Notes: generated by a model from the sequence alone, not told the origin. A DNA stretch of 64,000 nt from Colwellia sp. RSH04 (GCF_003545765.1 NZ_QXIO01000013.1:30707-94706), one strand, 5' to 3'. Shown: positions 1 to 9,284, numbered from the stretch's first letter. A program made the numbers and translations.

Positions 1-2
1 AG

Positions 3-386
3 GAGCAAGCTGAAAAATTATCTTCGCAATTAGATAAAATGCAGCGTCTAGTTCCTAGTTATCCCTCTCCATCACAAGCAAAACTGAAAATTCAACAAAA
101 AATCGAGCAATATGCTAAAGAGCTTAATGTTGTGATTCAAAGTTTTAATTGGCAGGAAACTATAGAAGATGAAAATATTGCCTTATTAATGCGTGGAAAA
201 ATACAACTTGATCTGCAGGGGAGTTTATTGAATATAATCAAACTGCAAAATGCGCTTGCTGATAATCAACCAGCGATCACTATAGAGTCCCTTACTAATT
301 CTCTATCAGACAAAGAGGGAAATATTACTATGAAATCAAAGCTTAATTTAGTGATTTTATTTCAACAAGGGCAGGTAGATGGATAA
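3..386 (+). CDS. PilO/GspM-like secretion or pilus assembly protein, 5' end cut by window
   Basis: The reading frame is open to the left edge of the window, so only the C-terminal ~127 residues are visible. The first Met in frame, at 39, is probably internal. The visible part starts with a charged helical stretch rich in Glu, Gln and Lys, as in the coiled coil after the membrane helix of PilO/GspM/MshJ proteins. It then has an alpha/beta region with a pattern like the ferredoxin-like fold of that family. Such proteins form the inner-membrane platform of type II secretion or type IV pilus machines. The stop overlaps the next gene by 8 bases and a secretin follows, which supports the assignment more than the sequence does. 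It could equally belong to an MSHA-type or a dedicated T2SS-like system. Confidence 0.6.
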   Translation, partial: EQAEKLSSQLDKMQRLVPSYPSPSQAKLKIQQKIEQYAKELNVVIQSFNWQETIEDENIALLMRGKIQLDLQGSLLNIIKLQNALADNQPAITIESLTNSLSDKEGNITMKSKLNLVILFQQGQVDG

Positions 387-894
387 AAAAATGTTAATCA
401 TTGGAGCACTATTTGCGACTGTGTTTGTTGTATTTGATTTGTTTAATCGTATTTTGTTGTTTGACATTAATGTAAATAGTCGTCAACAGGAAGAAATTAC
501 ACTCACAGCATTCGAGCGACAAAAAATAAATGGAGAAAAATTTATCGTTCAAAACTTCTCTATTTTGAACGATAAAGCTGAGCAGGAAAAGGCATTAAGA
601 AAAAAACAAGCACTAAAAGATACTCAAGTGAAACAACAAGTCAAAGCAGGTAAAGTAGATATTATTAGAGTCGCTAAGCTAGTTGGTATAATTACTACCA
701 ATGGTGAAAAGCAAGCTGTTTTAGAATATAAAAATAACCGAGGTAAAAAAGTGATGCTAACCTTGCAAACTGGGCAAGTATTTGCTGACGGTAAAGTTTC
801 AAGTATCGGCGCAGATTTTGTCGAGATTGATGTGAAAGGTGATAAGCAAAAGTTACCATTATTTAAGAATAAAGATATTAAGTTTCAAGGCTAA
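379..894 (+). CDS. PilP/GspC-like inner-membrane periplasmic linker protein
   Basis: This 171-residue protein has one N-terminal membrane helix (about residues 5-22) and a charged linker. A small beta-rich domain follows at about residues 92-168, with a pattern like the HR domain of GspC/PilP (hydrophobic strands around VDIIRVAKLVGI and VMLTLQTGQVF). In that family the domain sits in the periplasm and contacts the N0 domain of the secretin. The gene overlaps its upstream neighbour by 8 bases and ends 6 bases before the secretin, so the three are almost certainly co-transcribed. Sequence similarity is weak, as is usual for this family. The function rests on size, topology and position. Confidence 0.6.
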   Translation: MDKKMLIIGALFATVFVVFDLFNRILLFDINVNSRQQEEITLTAFERQKINGEKFIVQNFSILNDKAEQEKALRKKQALKDTQVKQQVKAGKVDIIRVAKLVGIITTNGEKQAVLEYKNNRGKKVMLTLQTGQVFADGKVSSIGADFVEIDVKGDKQKLPLFKNKDIKFQG

Positions 895-900
895 ATAAAT

Positions 901-2961
901 ATGTTTTCAATTATAAGATTTAATTCCACTAAAGTAACGATTATAACTTTAGCTATAACATTACTTTCAAGTTGTTCTGCGTTGATGCCAAAAAGTGAAA
1001 GAGCGCCTGTCCACGTAAAGCAATCGCCGCTTGTATTGAAAAGTGAAAGCGACTTAAATGAACCTGTTAATGAAAGTATTAATAACTCTGTTGATAATAA
1101 AGAAGTTAAGATACAGAAAGTTGAGAGCCTTGAACGCAAATCTGTTTCGTCAAAAGAACCCTCTGATGAAACATACTTTACTAGTAAACAAACCTTTCAA
1201 GTTGCATTTGATCAGTTAAAAATAGCAGAATTTATTCATCAAGTGTTCGCAAATACTTTAAAGGTGAATTATGTTATTGAACAAAAACTTAATAAATCAT
1301 CAATACCAATTACTTTAAACATCAATAAGCCCTTAAACACTAAGCAATTGTATAAAGCAAGTAAGCAGTTGCTTGCAGAAAATGGTGTAAATATAACTCT
1401 TAAAGATGATGTATTTTATTTGCATTCAGTTTCGGCTAAACAGCAAAGCTTAGTTGTTCAGGTGGGGCGAACTGTTAGCTCTGTTCCTCATACTAAAAGT
1501 AATATTTTACAAATCATCCCGTTAAAATATGGTGTGAATCTGAGTATAGAAAGAACGTTGTTACAGTTAGTTAAAGCCAAAGTATCGCCTGATGCAGATC
1601 AGAGTGCAGTATTTGTTCAGGGAAGTCGTGAACAGGTTATTCAAGTGATAGAGCTTATTGAGTTACTAGATAGACCTGCGCACCAAGGAAAACATATTGG
1701 TTTTATTGAGTTTAATTATATTTCTACAGAAGACTTTATAACGACAGCTAAAGAGTTATTGGAAAGTGAAGGGATCCCTACGGGTAAACGTTCGTCTAAT
1801 CAACGTAACTTAGCTATGGTACCACTGCATCAAATAGGCGCTATTGCTGTATTTGCTAGTGAGCAAGAGTTTTTAGAGCGAATAGAGTTTTGGGCTAGAA
1901 AACTCGATCAGGCACCAACAGGTGATACCCAACAATACTTTATTTACCGCCCTAAATTCGCGCGAGCGAAAGATATTGGTTCAAGCTTAACTCCCTTATT
2001 TAGCCTTAAAAATTCGAATATGAATAAAGCGGGAAATAACCGTCGAGATACAAAATCAGCTATTGCAAATAAAGCCAATACTGAATCAAAGCAAACAAAA
2101 AATAATAAAGTTATTGGCGATGATGACATAAATATTGTAATCGATGAAAGGGCTAATTTCGTCATTGTTCATGCTACTGGTTCAACTTATAAGTCAATAT
2201 TACCGCTGATAAAGAGCTTAGATGTAATGCCTAAGCAAATTTTACTTGATGTGACTATTGCTGAAGTAACTTTAAGGAATGAATTTCAATATGGAGTAGA
2301 ATTCTTTTTGGAGCAAGGGAAGTTTAGTTTAAGTACACAAGGTGTGATGGGGTTATCTGATATTGCAGGCGGTTTATTTAAGATCGCAGGAGAAGTAAGT
2401 ACCATTCAAGCTAAAGCAATAGAGCGTAATAGTTTAGTTGATATATTATCTAACCCTACTTTACTTGTGCGTGATGGAGCGACAGCCACGATTGTTGTTG
2501 GCGATGAAATCCCCTTAGTTACCTCAACCGATTCAAATGATAATACTGAAATAGTTAGAGAGAATGTTGAGCGCCGTCAAACGGGGTTAGATTTACAAGT
2601 TTCTCCAACAATAAATACTAATGGTGTTGTTACTTTACAGATTTCACAGAGTATTTCAAATCAGATAGCTGGGAACGAACAAGGGATATTGAATCGTAAA
2701 TTATCAACGGAAGCCGTTGCAAATTCAGGACAAACAATTTTATTAGGTGGGTTGATTTCTGAAAATAGTTACGATATTGATAAAGGTGTTCCGTTGTTAC
2801 GTGAACTCCCTTTACTTGGTGTTTTATTTAGCAATACCACGGAGTCTATAGAAAAAACAGAGTTAGTTGTTCTAGTTACGCCGAGAGTTATTTACAATAC
2901 AAATCAATGGGAAGGTATTAAAGATAACTTTAAGAGAGGCCTAGAAACTATGACATTTTGA
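901..2961 (+). CDS. Secretin (GspD/PilQ/MshL superfamily) outer-membrane lipoprotein
   Basis: This 686-residue protein begins with a lipoprotein-type signal peptide ending near LLSSC (Cys about residue 25), consistent with pilotin-independent outer-membrane targeting. A low-complexity linker (about 30-90) is followed by an N0-like domain (about 91-175) and N1/N2-type modules (about 185-330). A hydrophilic Asn/Lys insertion lies around 365-400. The secretin core domain runs from about 443 to 675 and includes the typical VDILSNPTLLVRDG, GGLISE and PLLRELPLLGVLF segments. It would form the outer-membrane channel of a type II secretion-like or type IV pilus system. It is the last gene of the operon: no MshM/MshN/ATPase genes follow. 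Instead a separately promoted surface-protein gene lies 321 bases downstream, which suggests a dedicated export role (inference). Secretin identity is secure; the subsystem is not. Confidence 0.85.
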   Translation: MFSIIRFNSTKVTIITLAITLLSSCSALMPKSERAPVHVKQSPLVLKSESDLNEPVNESINNSVDNKEVKIQKVESLERKSVSSKEPSDETYFTSKQTFQVAFDQLKIAEFIHQVFANTLKVNYVIEQKLNKSSIPITLNINKPLNTKQLYKASKQLLAENGVNITLKDDVFYLHSVSAKQQSLVVQVGRTVSSVPHTKSNILQIIPLKYGVNLSIERTLLQLVKAKVSPDADQSAVFVQGSREQVIQVIELIELLDRPAHQGKHIGFIEFNYISTEDFITTAKELLESEGIPTGKRSSNQRNLAMVPLHQIGAIAVFASEQEFLERIEFWARKLDQAPTGDTQQYFIYRPKFARAKDIGSSLTPLFSLKNSNMNKAGNNRRDTKSAIANKANTESKQTKNNKVIGDDDINIVIDERANFVIVHATGSTYKSILPLIKSLDVMPKQILLDVTIAEVTLRNEFQYGVEFFLEQGKFSLSTQGVMGLSDIAGGLFKIAGEVSTIQAKAIERNSLVDILSNPTLLVRDGATATIVVGDEIPLVTSTDSNDNTEIVRENVERRQTGLDLQVSPTINTNGVVTLQISQSISNQIAGNEQGILNRKLSTEAVANSGQTILLGGLISENSYDIDKGVPLLRELPLLGVLFSNTTESIEKTELVVLVTPRVIYNTNQWEGIKDNFKRGLETMTF

Positions 2962-3156
2962 TGAGCTTTTTATATAGTTAAAATGATATTAGGTAATTAT
3001 TTAACCCTATTATAATTATCTAATGTTTATTAATGCTTCTATTAAATTGTATATGTAGTCGTATGATAAATGCACAGAATTAGTTCTAATATATATTTAG
3101 ATAAAGATACTATTGTTTTTAATCATAAAACTAGCATAATAAAGCATGTAATGGGG
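2962..3156. other. Intergenic region upstream of the surface-protein promoter
   Basis: This is the upstream part of a 321-base gap after the secretin gene. It is very AT-rich with several A/T tracts, which could act as an UP-like or curved upstream region for the strong promoter that follows. No clear intrinsic terminator for the secretin operon and no convincing small gene were seen. Confidence 0.4.
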
Positions 3157-3185
3157 TTGACTTTATTTTTAAAGTCACTAATAAT
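3157..3185 (+). promoter_or_regulatory. Probable sigma70 promoter of the surface-protein gene with overlapping inverted repeat
   Basis: A -35 element TTGACT (3157-3162) is separated by 16 bases from a -10-like TAATAA (3179-3184). That places the transcription start near 3191. An inverted repeat, GACTTT-N6-AAAGTC (3159-3176), lies across the -35 and the spacer and could be an operator. The assignment comes from matching the consensus by eye. Confidence 0.5.
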
Positions 3186-3190
3186 CGAAC

Positions 3191-3276
3191 CTACCTTTTT
3201 TAGGTAGTATATATATACTAAAAAGTATTACTAGGGACTAGGCTTCTGCCAGGTTCTAGTTTCATGAAACTTGGAG
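3191..3276 (+). promoter_or_regulatory. Structured 5' leader with terminal hairpin and strong Shine-Dalgarno
   Basis: The predicted start of transcription coincides with a hairpin: CTACCT (3191-3196), a T5 loop, AGGTAG (3202-3207). It is followed by a perfect 16-base palindrome of alternating T/A character (3205-3220) and a 14-base palindrome AGTTTCATGAAACT (3258-3271). GGAG (3273-3276) lies six bases before the ATG at 3283. A hairpin at the very 5' end is a known way to stabilise abundant bacterial mRNAs such as ompA. That role is inferred here. Confidence 0.45.
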
Positions 3277-3282
3277 AAAAAA

Positions 3283-4632
3283 ATGAAAACAACTTTGAAG
3301 TCGACATTAGTTGCAGCAGCTATTGCAGCGACATTTGGAGCACAAGCAGGTGATATTACATCACCAACAACTGCAACTTACTCAGAGCAAGCTTCAACAG
3401 CTGCTGGTGATATCACCACTGCAGATGTTATATTTGAACTAGGTGCTGAGTACACAGAGAATGATTTACTTACATTTTCTTTATCTGCTGGTTCAGTAGC
3501 TGACTCTTTTGACGCATTACCTGCAAGCATTGTTGCTAACAGTGGTAGTACATCTATTACATTTGGTAAACTAGCTACTTTAGCTGATTCAGTTATCTAC
3601 CGTGTTACTAACGTTGATAACCCGGATTTACTAGGTACTACAGGTATCGTAGTTGATTTTGCTGCTGGTATTGACGTAGATGGTGATGTAATTGCTGCTG
3701 GTACAAACATTGAACTTTGTGCAACTGCAACTACTGCTGTTGGCGGAATTACGTTTGATACAGATTGTATGGACGTTGCTGCAGTTGAAGACCAGTTTAC
3801 AAACGTTTCTGTTACTACTGGTTTTGACGGTGAAATCGATGTTACTAACATGCGTGAAACTTTCACTGGAGCGAATACATTAGAGGATACTCTAGTTATC
3901 TCACACACAACTGAAGATACTACTGGTTGGGCTAGCTATGTTGATCCAGGTATTGTTACATTAGTATTAAAAGGTGATTTTACTGACTTGACTGAATCTC
4001 AATTTACTTCTGGTGCAACGACAACAGACTTAAACGATGATGAGAATGAGTTAACGTTAACTTACCCTTCAACATTAACTACAGATACTATTACTTTCAC
4101 TTCTGACGGTACAGGTTCTGGCGTTAGTTTAATCAAGCAATCTTTTGAACTTGATGCTAGCCAATCATACACTTGTGGTGCTGGTTGTTCTGGTGATGCA
4201 GATGTTGCTTCATTAGGTATGGGTACTGATGCTGGTGAGTGGACGCTTAACGGTGCAGATATTAACATTCCTTATATGCCATATGTTGATTTAGAACTTT
4301 CAAATTCTGAACGTGCAATTGGTCAAATTATTTATGTAACTAACCATGGTTCACAGTCAGGCGATATCTTTGTTACCGCAACTGCTGAAGATGGTACTGT
4401 TGTGTTAAATAATGTTCAAATCGATTCAATTGATGGTGGCGAAATGAGAAAAATCGCTCCATTAATCCGTGACGAATTATTAGCAGAAGATTTCACTGAC
4501 GGTAAGCTATCAATCGACGTTACAGTTAATGCTGCTGATGAAGATATCACTGTTTATGCTGCTTACAAGCATAACACTGAAGCAGATCGTGGTGTAATTA
4601 TCACTGACCAATATAAGAAGAATAATGACTAG
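3283..4632 (+). CDS. Exported acidic Thr/Val/Asp-rich protein, candidate surface-layer protein
   Basis: ATG at 3283 is chosen because GGAG lies six bases upstream and a classic signal peptide follows at once (MKTTLKSTLVAAAIAATFGAQA, cleavage near residue 22). The longer TTG start at 3271 would place the Shine-Dalgarno inside the gene. The mature ~427 residues are acidic and dominated by Thr, Ala, Ser, Val and Asp in alternating patterns typical of beta-rich surface proteins. There are four Cys, two of them in a YTCGAGCSG segment. No enzymatic motif is visible. The strong promoter, structured leader, good terminator and position after a secretin operon point to an abundant secreted protein. 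It recalls the Slr4 S-layer family described in marine Pseudoalteromonas, but homology cannot be confirmed here. A major soluble or pilus-associated surface protein is the alternative. Confidence 0.55.
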   Translation: MKTTLKSTLVAAAIAATFGAQAGDITSPTTATYSEQASTAAGDITTADVIFELGAEYTENDLLTFSLSAGSVADSFDALPASIVANSGSTSITFGKLATLADSVIYRVTNVDNPDLLGTTGIVVDFAAGIDVDGDVIAAGTNIELCATATTAVGGITFDTDCMDVAAVEDQFTNVSVTTGFDGEIDVTNMRETFTGANTLEDTLVISHTTEDTTGWASYVDPGIVTLVLKGDFTDLTESQFTSGATTTDLNDDENELTLTYPSTLTTDTITFTSDGTGSGVSLIKQSFELDASQSYTCGAGCSGDADVASLGMGTDAGEWTLNGADINIPYMPYVDLELSNSERAIGQIIYVTNHGSQSGDIFVTATAEDGTVVLNNVQIDSIDGGEMRKIAPLIRDELLAEDFTDGKLSIDVTVNAADEDITVYAAYKHNTEADRGVIITDQYKKNND

Positions 4633-4669
4633 TCATTAGCTACTATGTAAATAGTACTTATATTGAAAA

Positions 4670-4695
4670 ACGAGGCACTTTGCCTCGTTTTTTTT
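4670..4695 (+). terminator. Strong rho-independent terminator after the surface-protein gene
   Basis: A perfect 8-bp stem, ACGAGGCA/TGCCTCGT (4670-4677 and 4681-4688) with a three-base loop, is followed directly by a run of eight T. It lies 38 bases after the stop codon and isolates the gene as a single transcript. Confidence 0.9.
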
Positions 4696-4826
4696 GCCTA
4701 AAAAATGGTAAGCAATGGATTGTTTATAATTATATTATCTAGCACTTGATAAGGTATTTAGCTAATAAGTATTGCTATAATAGAACAAACTTAAAAGAAT
4801 AAAATTTAAGTGAGATCACGAACAAT

Positions 4827-6488
4827 ATGTCACTTGTTACTACTATCAGAAACAATATTATTTTTAAATTTAATCACACAATGATATTTGTGTTGTTATT
4901 AATACTAACTTGTACTTCGTATTATGGCGCATTGAGTGTGCCATTGTATGTTGATGATTCTGTGGTTCTTCATCATGCTAAACTGCTTCAATGGCCAAAC
5001 TCAATCATGGGATGGATTCAGGGTAGGTTTGTTGGTTTAGCGTCTTTTTCATTAAGCCAACCATTTTCCTTTAATCTTTTATCAATACACTTTTTCACCA
5101 TCACTTTTCATTTAGCTAATGCTGTATTGATTTTTTATTTTGTAAAAAGTTTTTTTAATATTGAAATACAGGTTAACTCTCATAGGTCACTAAACTCAGT
5201 AACACAACCAGTCCCCTTAAAGTTTCAAAATGCACAAGCTGCCATTGTATCTTTTATTTGGTTATGTCACCCAATGAATAGCCAGGCGGTAGTATATATA
5301 AGTCAACGCTACACTGTAGTAGCGATGTTTTTTACTCTATTAACTATTATATTTTTTATAAGATTGTTAAAAGATAAAGAGCTAATAAAAAAAGTACAGT
5401 GGGCCGTTTTATGCTTGTTTAATTTTATTCTTGCCCTTGGAAGTAAGCAGTCAGTAATTTTTTTACCTTTATTTTTATACCTAATAAGTTTATATGTATT
5501 AGTGCAGTATAGAGGCAGATTAATACTGGTCGGAGGCGGAGCTTTAGCTTTAGCTGTTTTGTATTTGTACTTAAACCCTGCGCTTGTGTCTACTTTAGAT
5601 GAACTTACACGGGAGACTATTACTTACTCACGACTCGATTATTTAGCTACACAGCTAAAAGTTACATTAACTTATTTTGGCTTGATGTTTTACCCTGAAG
5701 GTTTTCGCTTAGAATCAGATGTAAGCTTATTGAAGTTTTTTAGTGATGAGTTTTATCGTTATTTAACCATTCATATAGCGATTGTTAGTTTATTGGTTGT
5801 TTATGCCATGCGCTTTAAACAGCCACTAATATTGTTAACGTTAGCATTACTATATTTAGGCCTAGCCGTAGAATCAAGTTTTATACCTATTCAAGATTTG
5901 TATTTTGAGCATAGAATGTATTTACCATCATTGGCTATTATTTTTATTGTGGTTAATATATTGAGTACCGTTATAAAAGCTTTGCGCTTACCTGATTCCA
6001 GTTGCATTTTATTCAACGGGTTACTTATTGTTGTTTTAAGTTACACAACAAGTATTAGAGTGAAACAATGGCAAGAGCCACTATCGTTTTATCAGCGAGA
6101 GTTAGAAAAAAGCCCTGAAAGCACAAGAGCAATGAGTAGCTATGGGAAAGAACTTGCTAAGAATGGCAATAAAGATAAAGCTTTGGAATTAATTATTAAA
6201 TCATATAACTTAGAACTTGAGCAGGGAATACTTCGTCAATCAAATATCGTCGGGTTACTTACCATTTTAATCGATGCTGGTTACTACCAAGATGCACTAA
6301 ACTTAGGTAGGAGGGCTATTAACTACACCGAAAAGCGACCAAAACTTCAATCAATTGTTTATGCTCATTTAGCGTTAGTTTATTATAAAATGAATATTTG
6401 TGGATTCACTAAAGGTTGGTCGAAAAAAGCATTAAAATTAGATAAATCGAATGAGTTAGCTAAGCAATTAATTCGCCTTTGCCAATAA
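4827..6488 (+). CDS. Multispanning GT-C-like membrane protein with C-terminal TPR region
   Basis: This 553-residue protein has about ten hydrophobic segments between residues 15 and 415. A soluble helical tail (about 420-553) carries TPR-like repeats. The first periplasmic loop contains an Asp-Asp pair (YVDDSV, about residues 39-44), as in GT-C enzymes. A segment with WLCHPMNSQAVVYISQRYTV matches the HPxNxQAVxYIxQR pattern of bacterial and TMTC-type proteins annotated as O-mannosyltransferase/TPR proteins. Such proteins are thought to transfer sugars from polyprenyl-phosphate donors to secreted proteins. The gene sits alone between the surface-protein terminator and the rhamnose locus. Glycosylation of the neighbouring exported protein is an attractive but untested role. 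Confidence 0.6.
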   Translation: MSLVTTIRNNIIFKFNHTMIFVLLLILTCTSYYGALSVPLYVDDSVVLHHAKLLQWPNSIMGWIQGRFVGLASFSLSQPFSFNLLSIHFFTITFHLANAVLIFYFVKSFFNIEIQVNSHRSLNSVTQPVPLKFQNAQAAIVSFIWLCHPMNSQAVVYISQRYTVVAMFFTLLTIIFFIRLLKDKELIKKVQWAVLCLFNFILALGSKQSVIFLPLFLYLISLYVLVQYRGRLILVGGGALALAVLYLYLNPALVSTLDELTRETITYSRLDYLATQLKVTLTYFGLMFYPEGFRLESDVSLLKFFSDEFYRYLTIHIAIVSLLVVYAMRFKQPLILLTLALLYLGLAVESSFIPIQDLYFEHRMYLPSLAIIFIVVNILSTVIKALRLPDSSCILFNGLLIVVLSYTTSIRVKQWQEPLSFYQRELEKSPESTRAMSSYGKELAKNGNKDKALELIIKSYNLELEQGILRQSNIVGLLTILIDAGYYQDALNLGRRAINYTEKRPKLQSIVYAHLALVYYKMNICGFTKGWSKKALKLDKSNELAKQLIRLCQ

Positions 6489-6683
6489 AATAGGTTTCAA
6501 AACATACGATAGTAAGTATAGGGCCCTAACATAGAGATTTATTATTACTTTTTATTAAACTAATGTTCGATTAGTACTCTTGATTCTGCTGTTAGCTCAA
6601 GTTAGAATTACCGCCTTAAAGGATTCTGGCACTGTAAATGTATAAGTTTGCATGGTCCAAGTCGAACTCGGAACTCAATAAAC
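6489..6683. other. Leader region of the first polysaccharide locus
   Basis: This 195-base gap must hold the promoter for the rfbB-led operon. No convincing -35/-10 pair stood out. A JUMPstart element with a correctly oriented GGCGGTAG ops core is not present; the only similar core here (around 6611-6619) is on the opposite strand. RfaH-type control is therefore not supported. Confidence 0.4.
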
Positions 6684-7748
6684 ATGAAAACTATACTTGT
6701 TACAGGTGGAGCAGGCTTTATAGGCTCGGCCGTCATTAGACATATCATCAGTAATACATCTGATACCGTTATTAATTTAGACAAGCTGACTTATGCTGGA
6801 AATCTTGAGTCTTTAGCCTCAATCGAGAATGATGGACGTTATAACTTCGAACAAATCGACATATGTAATGCTAAAGAAGTCGCTCGAGTGTTAAAACAAT
6901 ATAAGCCTGATTCAATAATGCATTTAGCTGCAGAGAGTCATGTTGATCGTTCTATAGATGGCCCAGCAGCATTTATTGAAACTAATATTGTTGGTACTTA
7001 TGTCTTACTCGATGCTGCCAAAAACTACTGGCAATCATTACCTGAAAAGAAAAAAGCTGTTTTTCGTTTTCACCATATCTCAACGGATGAAGTATATGGT
7101 GATTTAGAAGGTACAGATGATTTATTCACAGAAACCACATCTTATGAACCAAGTAGTCCTTATTCAGCTTCTAAGGCATCAAGTGATCATTTGGTTAGAG
7201 CGTGGCAGCGTACCTTTGGTTTACCAACCGTTATAACTAACTGCTCTAATAACTATGGACCATTTCATTTTCCAGAAAAGCTTATTCCTCTTGTGATTTT
7301 AAATGCACTAGATGGTAAAGAATTACCTGTTTATGGCGACGGTTTACAAATAAGAGATTGGTTGTATGTTGAAGATCATGCTAGGGCGCTTTATAAGGTT
7401 GCTACAGAAGGTAAAATAACTGAGACATATAATATCGGTGGGCATAATGAGAAAGCTAATATTGATGTTGTAAAAACTATTTGCTCAATTCTTGATGAAT
7501 TAGTACCAAGTAAATATGAACACGCGGAAAAATATGCTGACCTAATAACTTATGTTAAAGATAGACCCGGACACGATGTTCGTTATGCCATAGATGCAAG
7601 TAAAATAGAACGCGAATTGGGTTGGATACCAGAAGAGTCTTTTGAAACAGGTATTAAAAAAACAGTTCAATGGTACTTAAGTAACGAAAAATGGTGGCAG
7701 TCAGTGCTAGACGGAAGTTACCAACGTGAGAGATTGGGTCAAAATTAA
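6684..7748 (+). CDS. rfbB: dTDP-glucose 4,6-dehydratase
   Basis: This is the second enzyme of dTDP-L-rhamnose synthesis, converting dTDP-glucose to dTDP-4-keto-6-deoxyglucose with bound NAD. The start at 6684 gives the canonical N-terminus [14 protein letters not shown] with its Rossmann GGxGFIG loop. The frame is open upstream to 6648, but that extension resembles nothing in the family. Also visible are [12 protein letters not shown], the catalytic region [11 protein letters not shown], the YSASK segment (Tyr and Lys of the SDR pair) and the substrate-binding [17 protein letters not shown] stretch. The length of 354 residues is normal. It opens a co-directional run with the ABC exporter and the other three rhamnose genes, although wzm/wzt separate it from rfbA. 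Confidence 0.95.
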   Translation: MKTILVTGGAGFIGSAVIRHIISNTSDTVINLDKLTYAGNLESLASIENDGRYNFEQIDICNAKEVARVLKQYKPDSIMHLAAESHVDRSIDGPAAFIETNIVGTYVLLDAAKNYWQSLPEKKKAVFRFHHISTDEVYGDLEGTDDLFTETTSYEPSSPYSASKASSDHLVRAWQRTFGLPTVITNCSNNYGPFHFPEKLIPLVILNALDGKELPVYGDGLQIRDWLYVEDHARALYKVATEGKITETYNIGGHNEKANIDVVKTICSILDELVPSKYEHAEKYADLITYVKDRPGHDVRYAIDASKIERELGWIPEESFETGIKKTVQWYLSNEKWWQSVLDGSYQRERLGQN

Positions 7749-7801
7749 TTCATAATTTATACTTTCTTTTTATTGTTAACCACTTTTGACAAGTTATTAT
7801 T

Positions 7802-8575
7802 ATGAACTTAAATCAAGCTATTTCTCTTATTCATACACAAGCTACGATGAAGCTAAAGTCTCAGGCGAACGCTTTAGTTTTAAGCTATTTATGGTGGGTT
7901 CTTGAGCCTTTATTGTTTGTAGCTCTTTTTTATTTTGTTTTTAAATATGTACTTTATCGCGGTGGCGATGATTTTTTTATCTTTTTAATGGTAGGGAAAA
8001 TTCCATTTCTTTGGTTTTCAAAGGCTGTCAGCTCTGGTGCCAATAGCATTATTCAAAATAAAGGATTATTAGCACAAAGAGTCATACCTAAAATTATATT
8101 TCCTTTAGTTAATTGCCAAGAAGCATTCTATAAACAGTTATTCGCTTTTGCAATTTTACTAATTTTTTTAGTTTTTAATGGCTTTGCTAACCTCTTAAAT
8201 TGGTGGCAATTAGTACCTTTAATACTATTGCAATACATTTTAATTATAGGTGTAGCTAGTTTTTTTTCGGTGTTTGTTACTTTTGCTACTGATTTTACAG
8301 TAATTATTAGCATGTTTATGATGGGGTTAATGTTTACTTCTGGTATTTTTTGGGATGTAAACTTAATACAAGATCAATCCTTGAAAGAATTACTATTAAT
8401 ATTAAACCCTTTAGCGGCCTTAATTGATGGATATAGACAAGTATTGATGTACGGAAACGATTTGACTGTAAAGTACATGTTATCTGTTTTAGTCTGGGGA
8501 GTTGTTAGTTTCTTTATTGGTGCCTATAGCTTGTCAAAATACAGTAATAGCTTAACTCGCAGGCTGTTTTCATGA
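7802..8575 (+). CDS. wzm: ABC-2 type polysaccharide export permease
   Basis: The 257 residues contain six predicted membrane helices in the layout of Wzm/KpsM/TagG permeases. The N-terminal amphipathic segment with Leu, Lys and Ser precedes the first helix, and an IFWDV-type loop lies near residue 180. It would form the membrane channel that carries an undecaprenol-linked O-chain or capsule across the inner membrane. The stop overlaps the ATPase start by four bases (ATGA), the typical arrangement for this pair. It is named by analogy to Wzm because rhamnose genes surround it. A teichoic-acid-like or capsule (KpsM) substrate cannot be excluded from sequence. Confidence 0.85.
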   Translation: MNLNQAISLIHTQATMKLKSQANALVLSYLWWVLEPLLFVALFYFVFKYVLYRGGDDFFIFLMVGKIPFLWFSKAVSSGANSIIQNKGLLAQRVIPKIIFPLVNCQEAFYKQLFAFAILLIFLVFNGFANLLNWWQLVPLILLQYILIIGVASFFSVFVTFATDFTVIISMFMMGLMFTSGIFWDVNLIQDQSLKELLLILNPLAALIDGYRQVLMYGNDLTVKYMLSVLVWGVVSFFIGAYSLSKYSNSLTRRLFS

Positions 8576-9270
8576 TTGATAATCTAATATCAGTGAAAAA
8601 TGTCTCTTTAGAGTATAAATCTAGGATTGGTTTTTTTAAATCTTTTTCTCATAAAGCACTTAATGATATTTCTTTTGACATCAAAAGAGGCGAAGTATTC
8701 GGTGTTTTAGGTGGCAATGGTTCTGGTAAATCAACACTGTTACAAGTATTAGCTGGAATTTTGCAGCCTGATAATGGCAAGGTAATTGTAGATAGAAGAA
8801 TAAGTCGATCTTTATTGTCTCTAGGGCTAGGCTTTAACCCTCAATTAACAGGTGAAGATAATGCACTTATAAGCTGTATGTTAAATGGCTATAGTAAAGA
8901 AAACGCAAAGGCTATATTAAAGAAAATAGAAGGGTTCTCTGAGCTAGGTCGTTTTTTTTATCAGCCAGTAAAAACTTATTCGGCCGGCATGAAAGCAAGG
9001 CTAGGGTTTTCTACTGCAGTAATTGCTCATGTTGATGTGTTATTGATAGATGAAGTGTTGAGCGTTGGTGATAATGCTTTCAAATTAAAAGCACAGCAAG
9101 CGCTTTTGGAAAAAATAAAAGGAGAGCAAACAGTTGTGTTTGTATCTCATAGTGATCAGCAAATAAAAAAAATATGTGACAGATGTATTTGGATAGATAA
9201 TGGTGTTATCTCTGCATATGGAGATACTGATCAGGTAATGTCTGAATATTCAAATAAGCAACAATTTTAA
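8572..9270 (+). CDS. wzt: ABC transporter ATP-binding protein for polysaccharide export
   Basis: This 232-residue ATPase shows a Walker A motif GGNGSGKST (about residues 46-54), a signature [12 protein letters not shown] (about 138-149), Walker [13 protein letters not shown] (about 158-169) and the switch His in VFVSHSD. It pairs with the permease just upstream by a 4-base overlap. It lacks the extra C-terminal carbohydrate-binding domain seen in long Wzt proteins that recognise a capped O-chain end. It therefore belongs to the short KpsT/TagH-like class, where export and synthesis are usually coupled differently. It drives export of the glycan made by this locus. Confidence 0.9.
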   Translation: MIDNLISVKNVSLEYKSRIGFFKSFSHKALNDISFDIKRGEVFGVLGGNGSGKSTLLQVLAGILQPDNGKVIVDRRISRSLLSLGLGFNPQLTGEDNALISCMLNGYSKENAKAILKKIEGFSELGRFFYQPVKTYSAGMKARLGFSTAVIAHVDVLLIDEVLSVGDNAFKLKAQQALLEKIKGEQTVVFVSHSDQQIKKICDRCIWIDNGVISAYGDTDQVMSEYSNKQQF

Positions 9271-9284
9271 AAATAAGGTTTAAT

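Noticed and set aside
1..2961. Naming the first three genes mshJ, mshK and mshL
   Set aside because: Order and size fit, but T2SS-like systems share them and the following mshM/N genes are absent. The neutral family names are safer.
5284..5295. GGCGGTAG resembling the RfaH ops element
   Set aside because: It lies within the coding sequence of the GT-C/TPR gene, not in a leader, and no JUMPstart context surrounds it.
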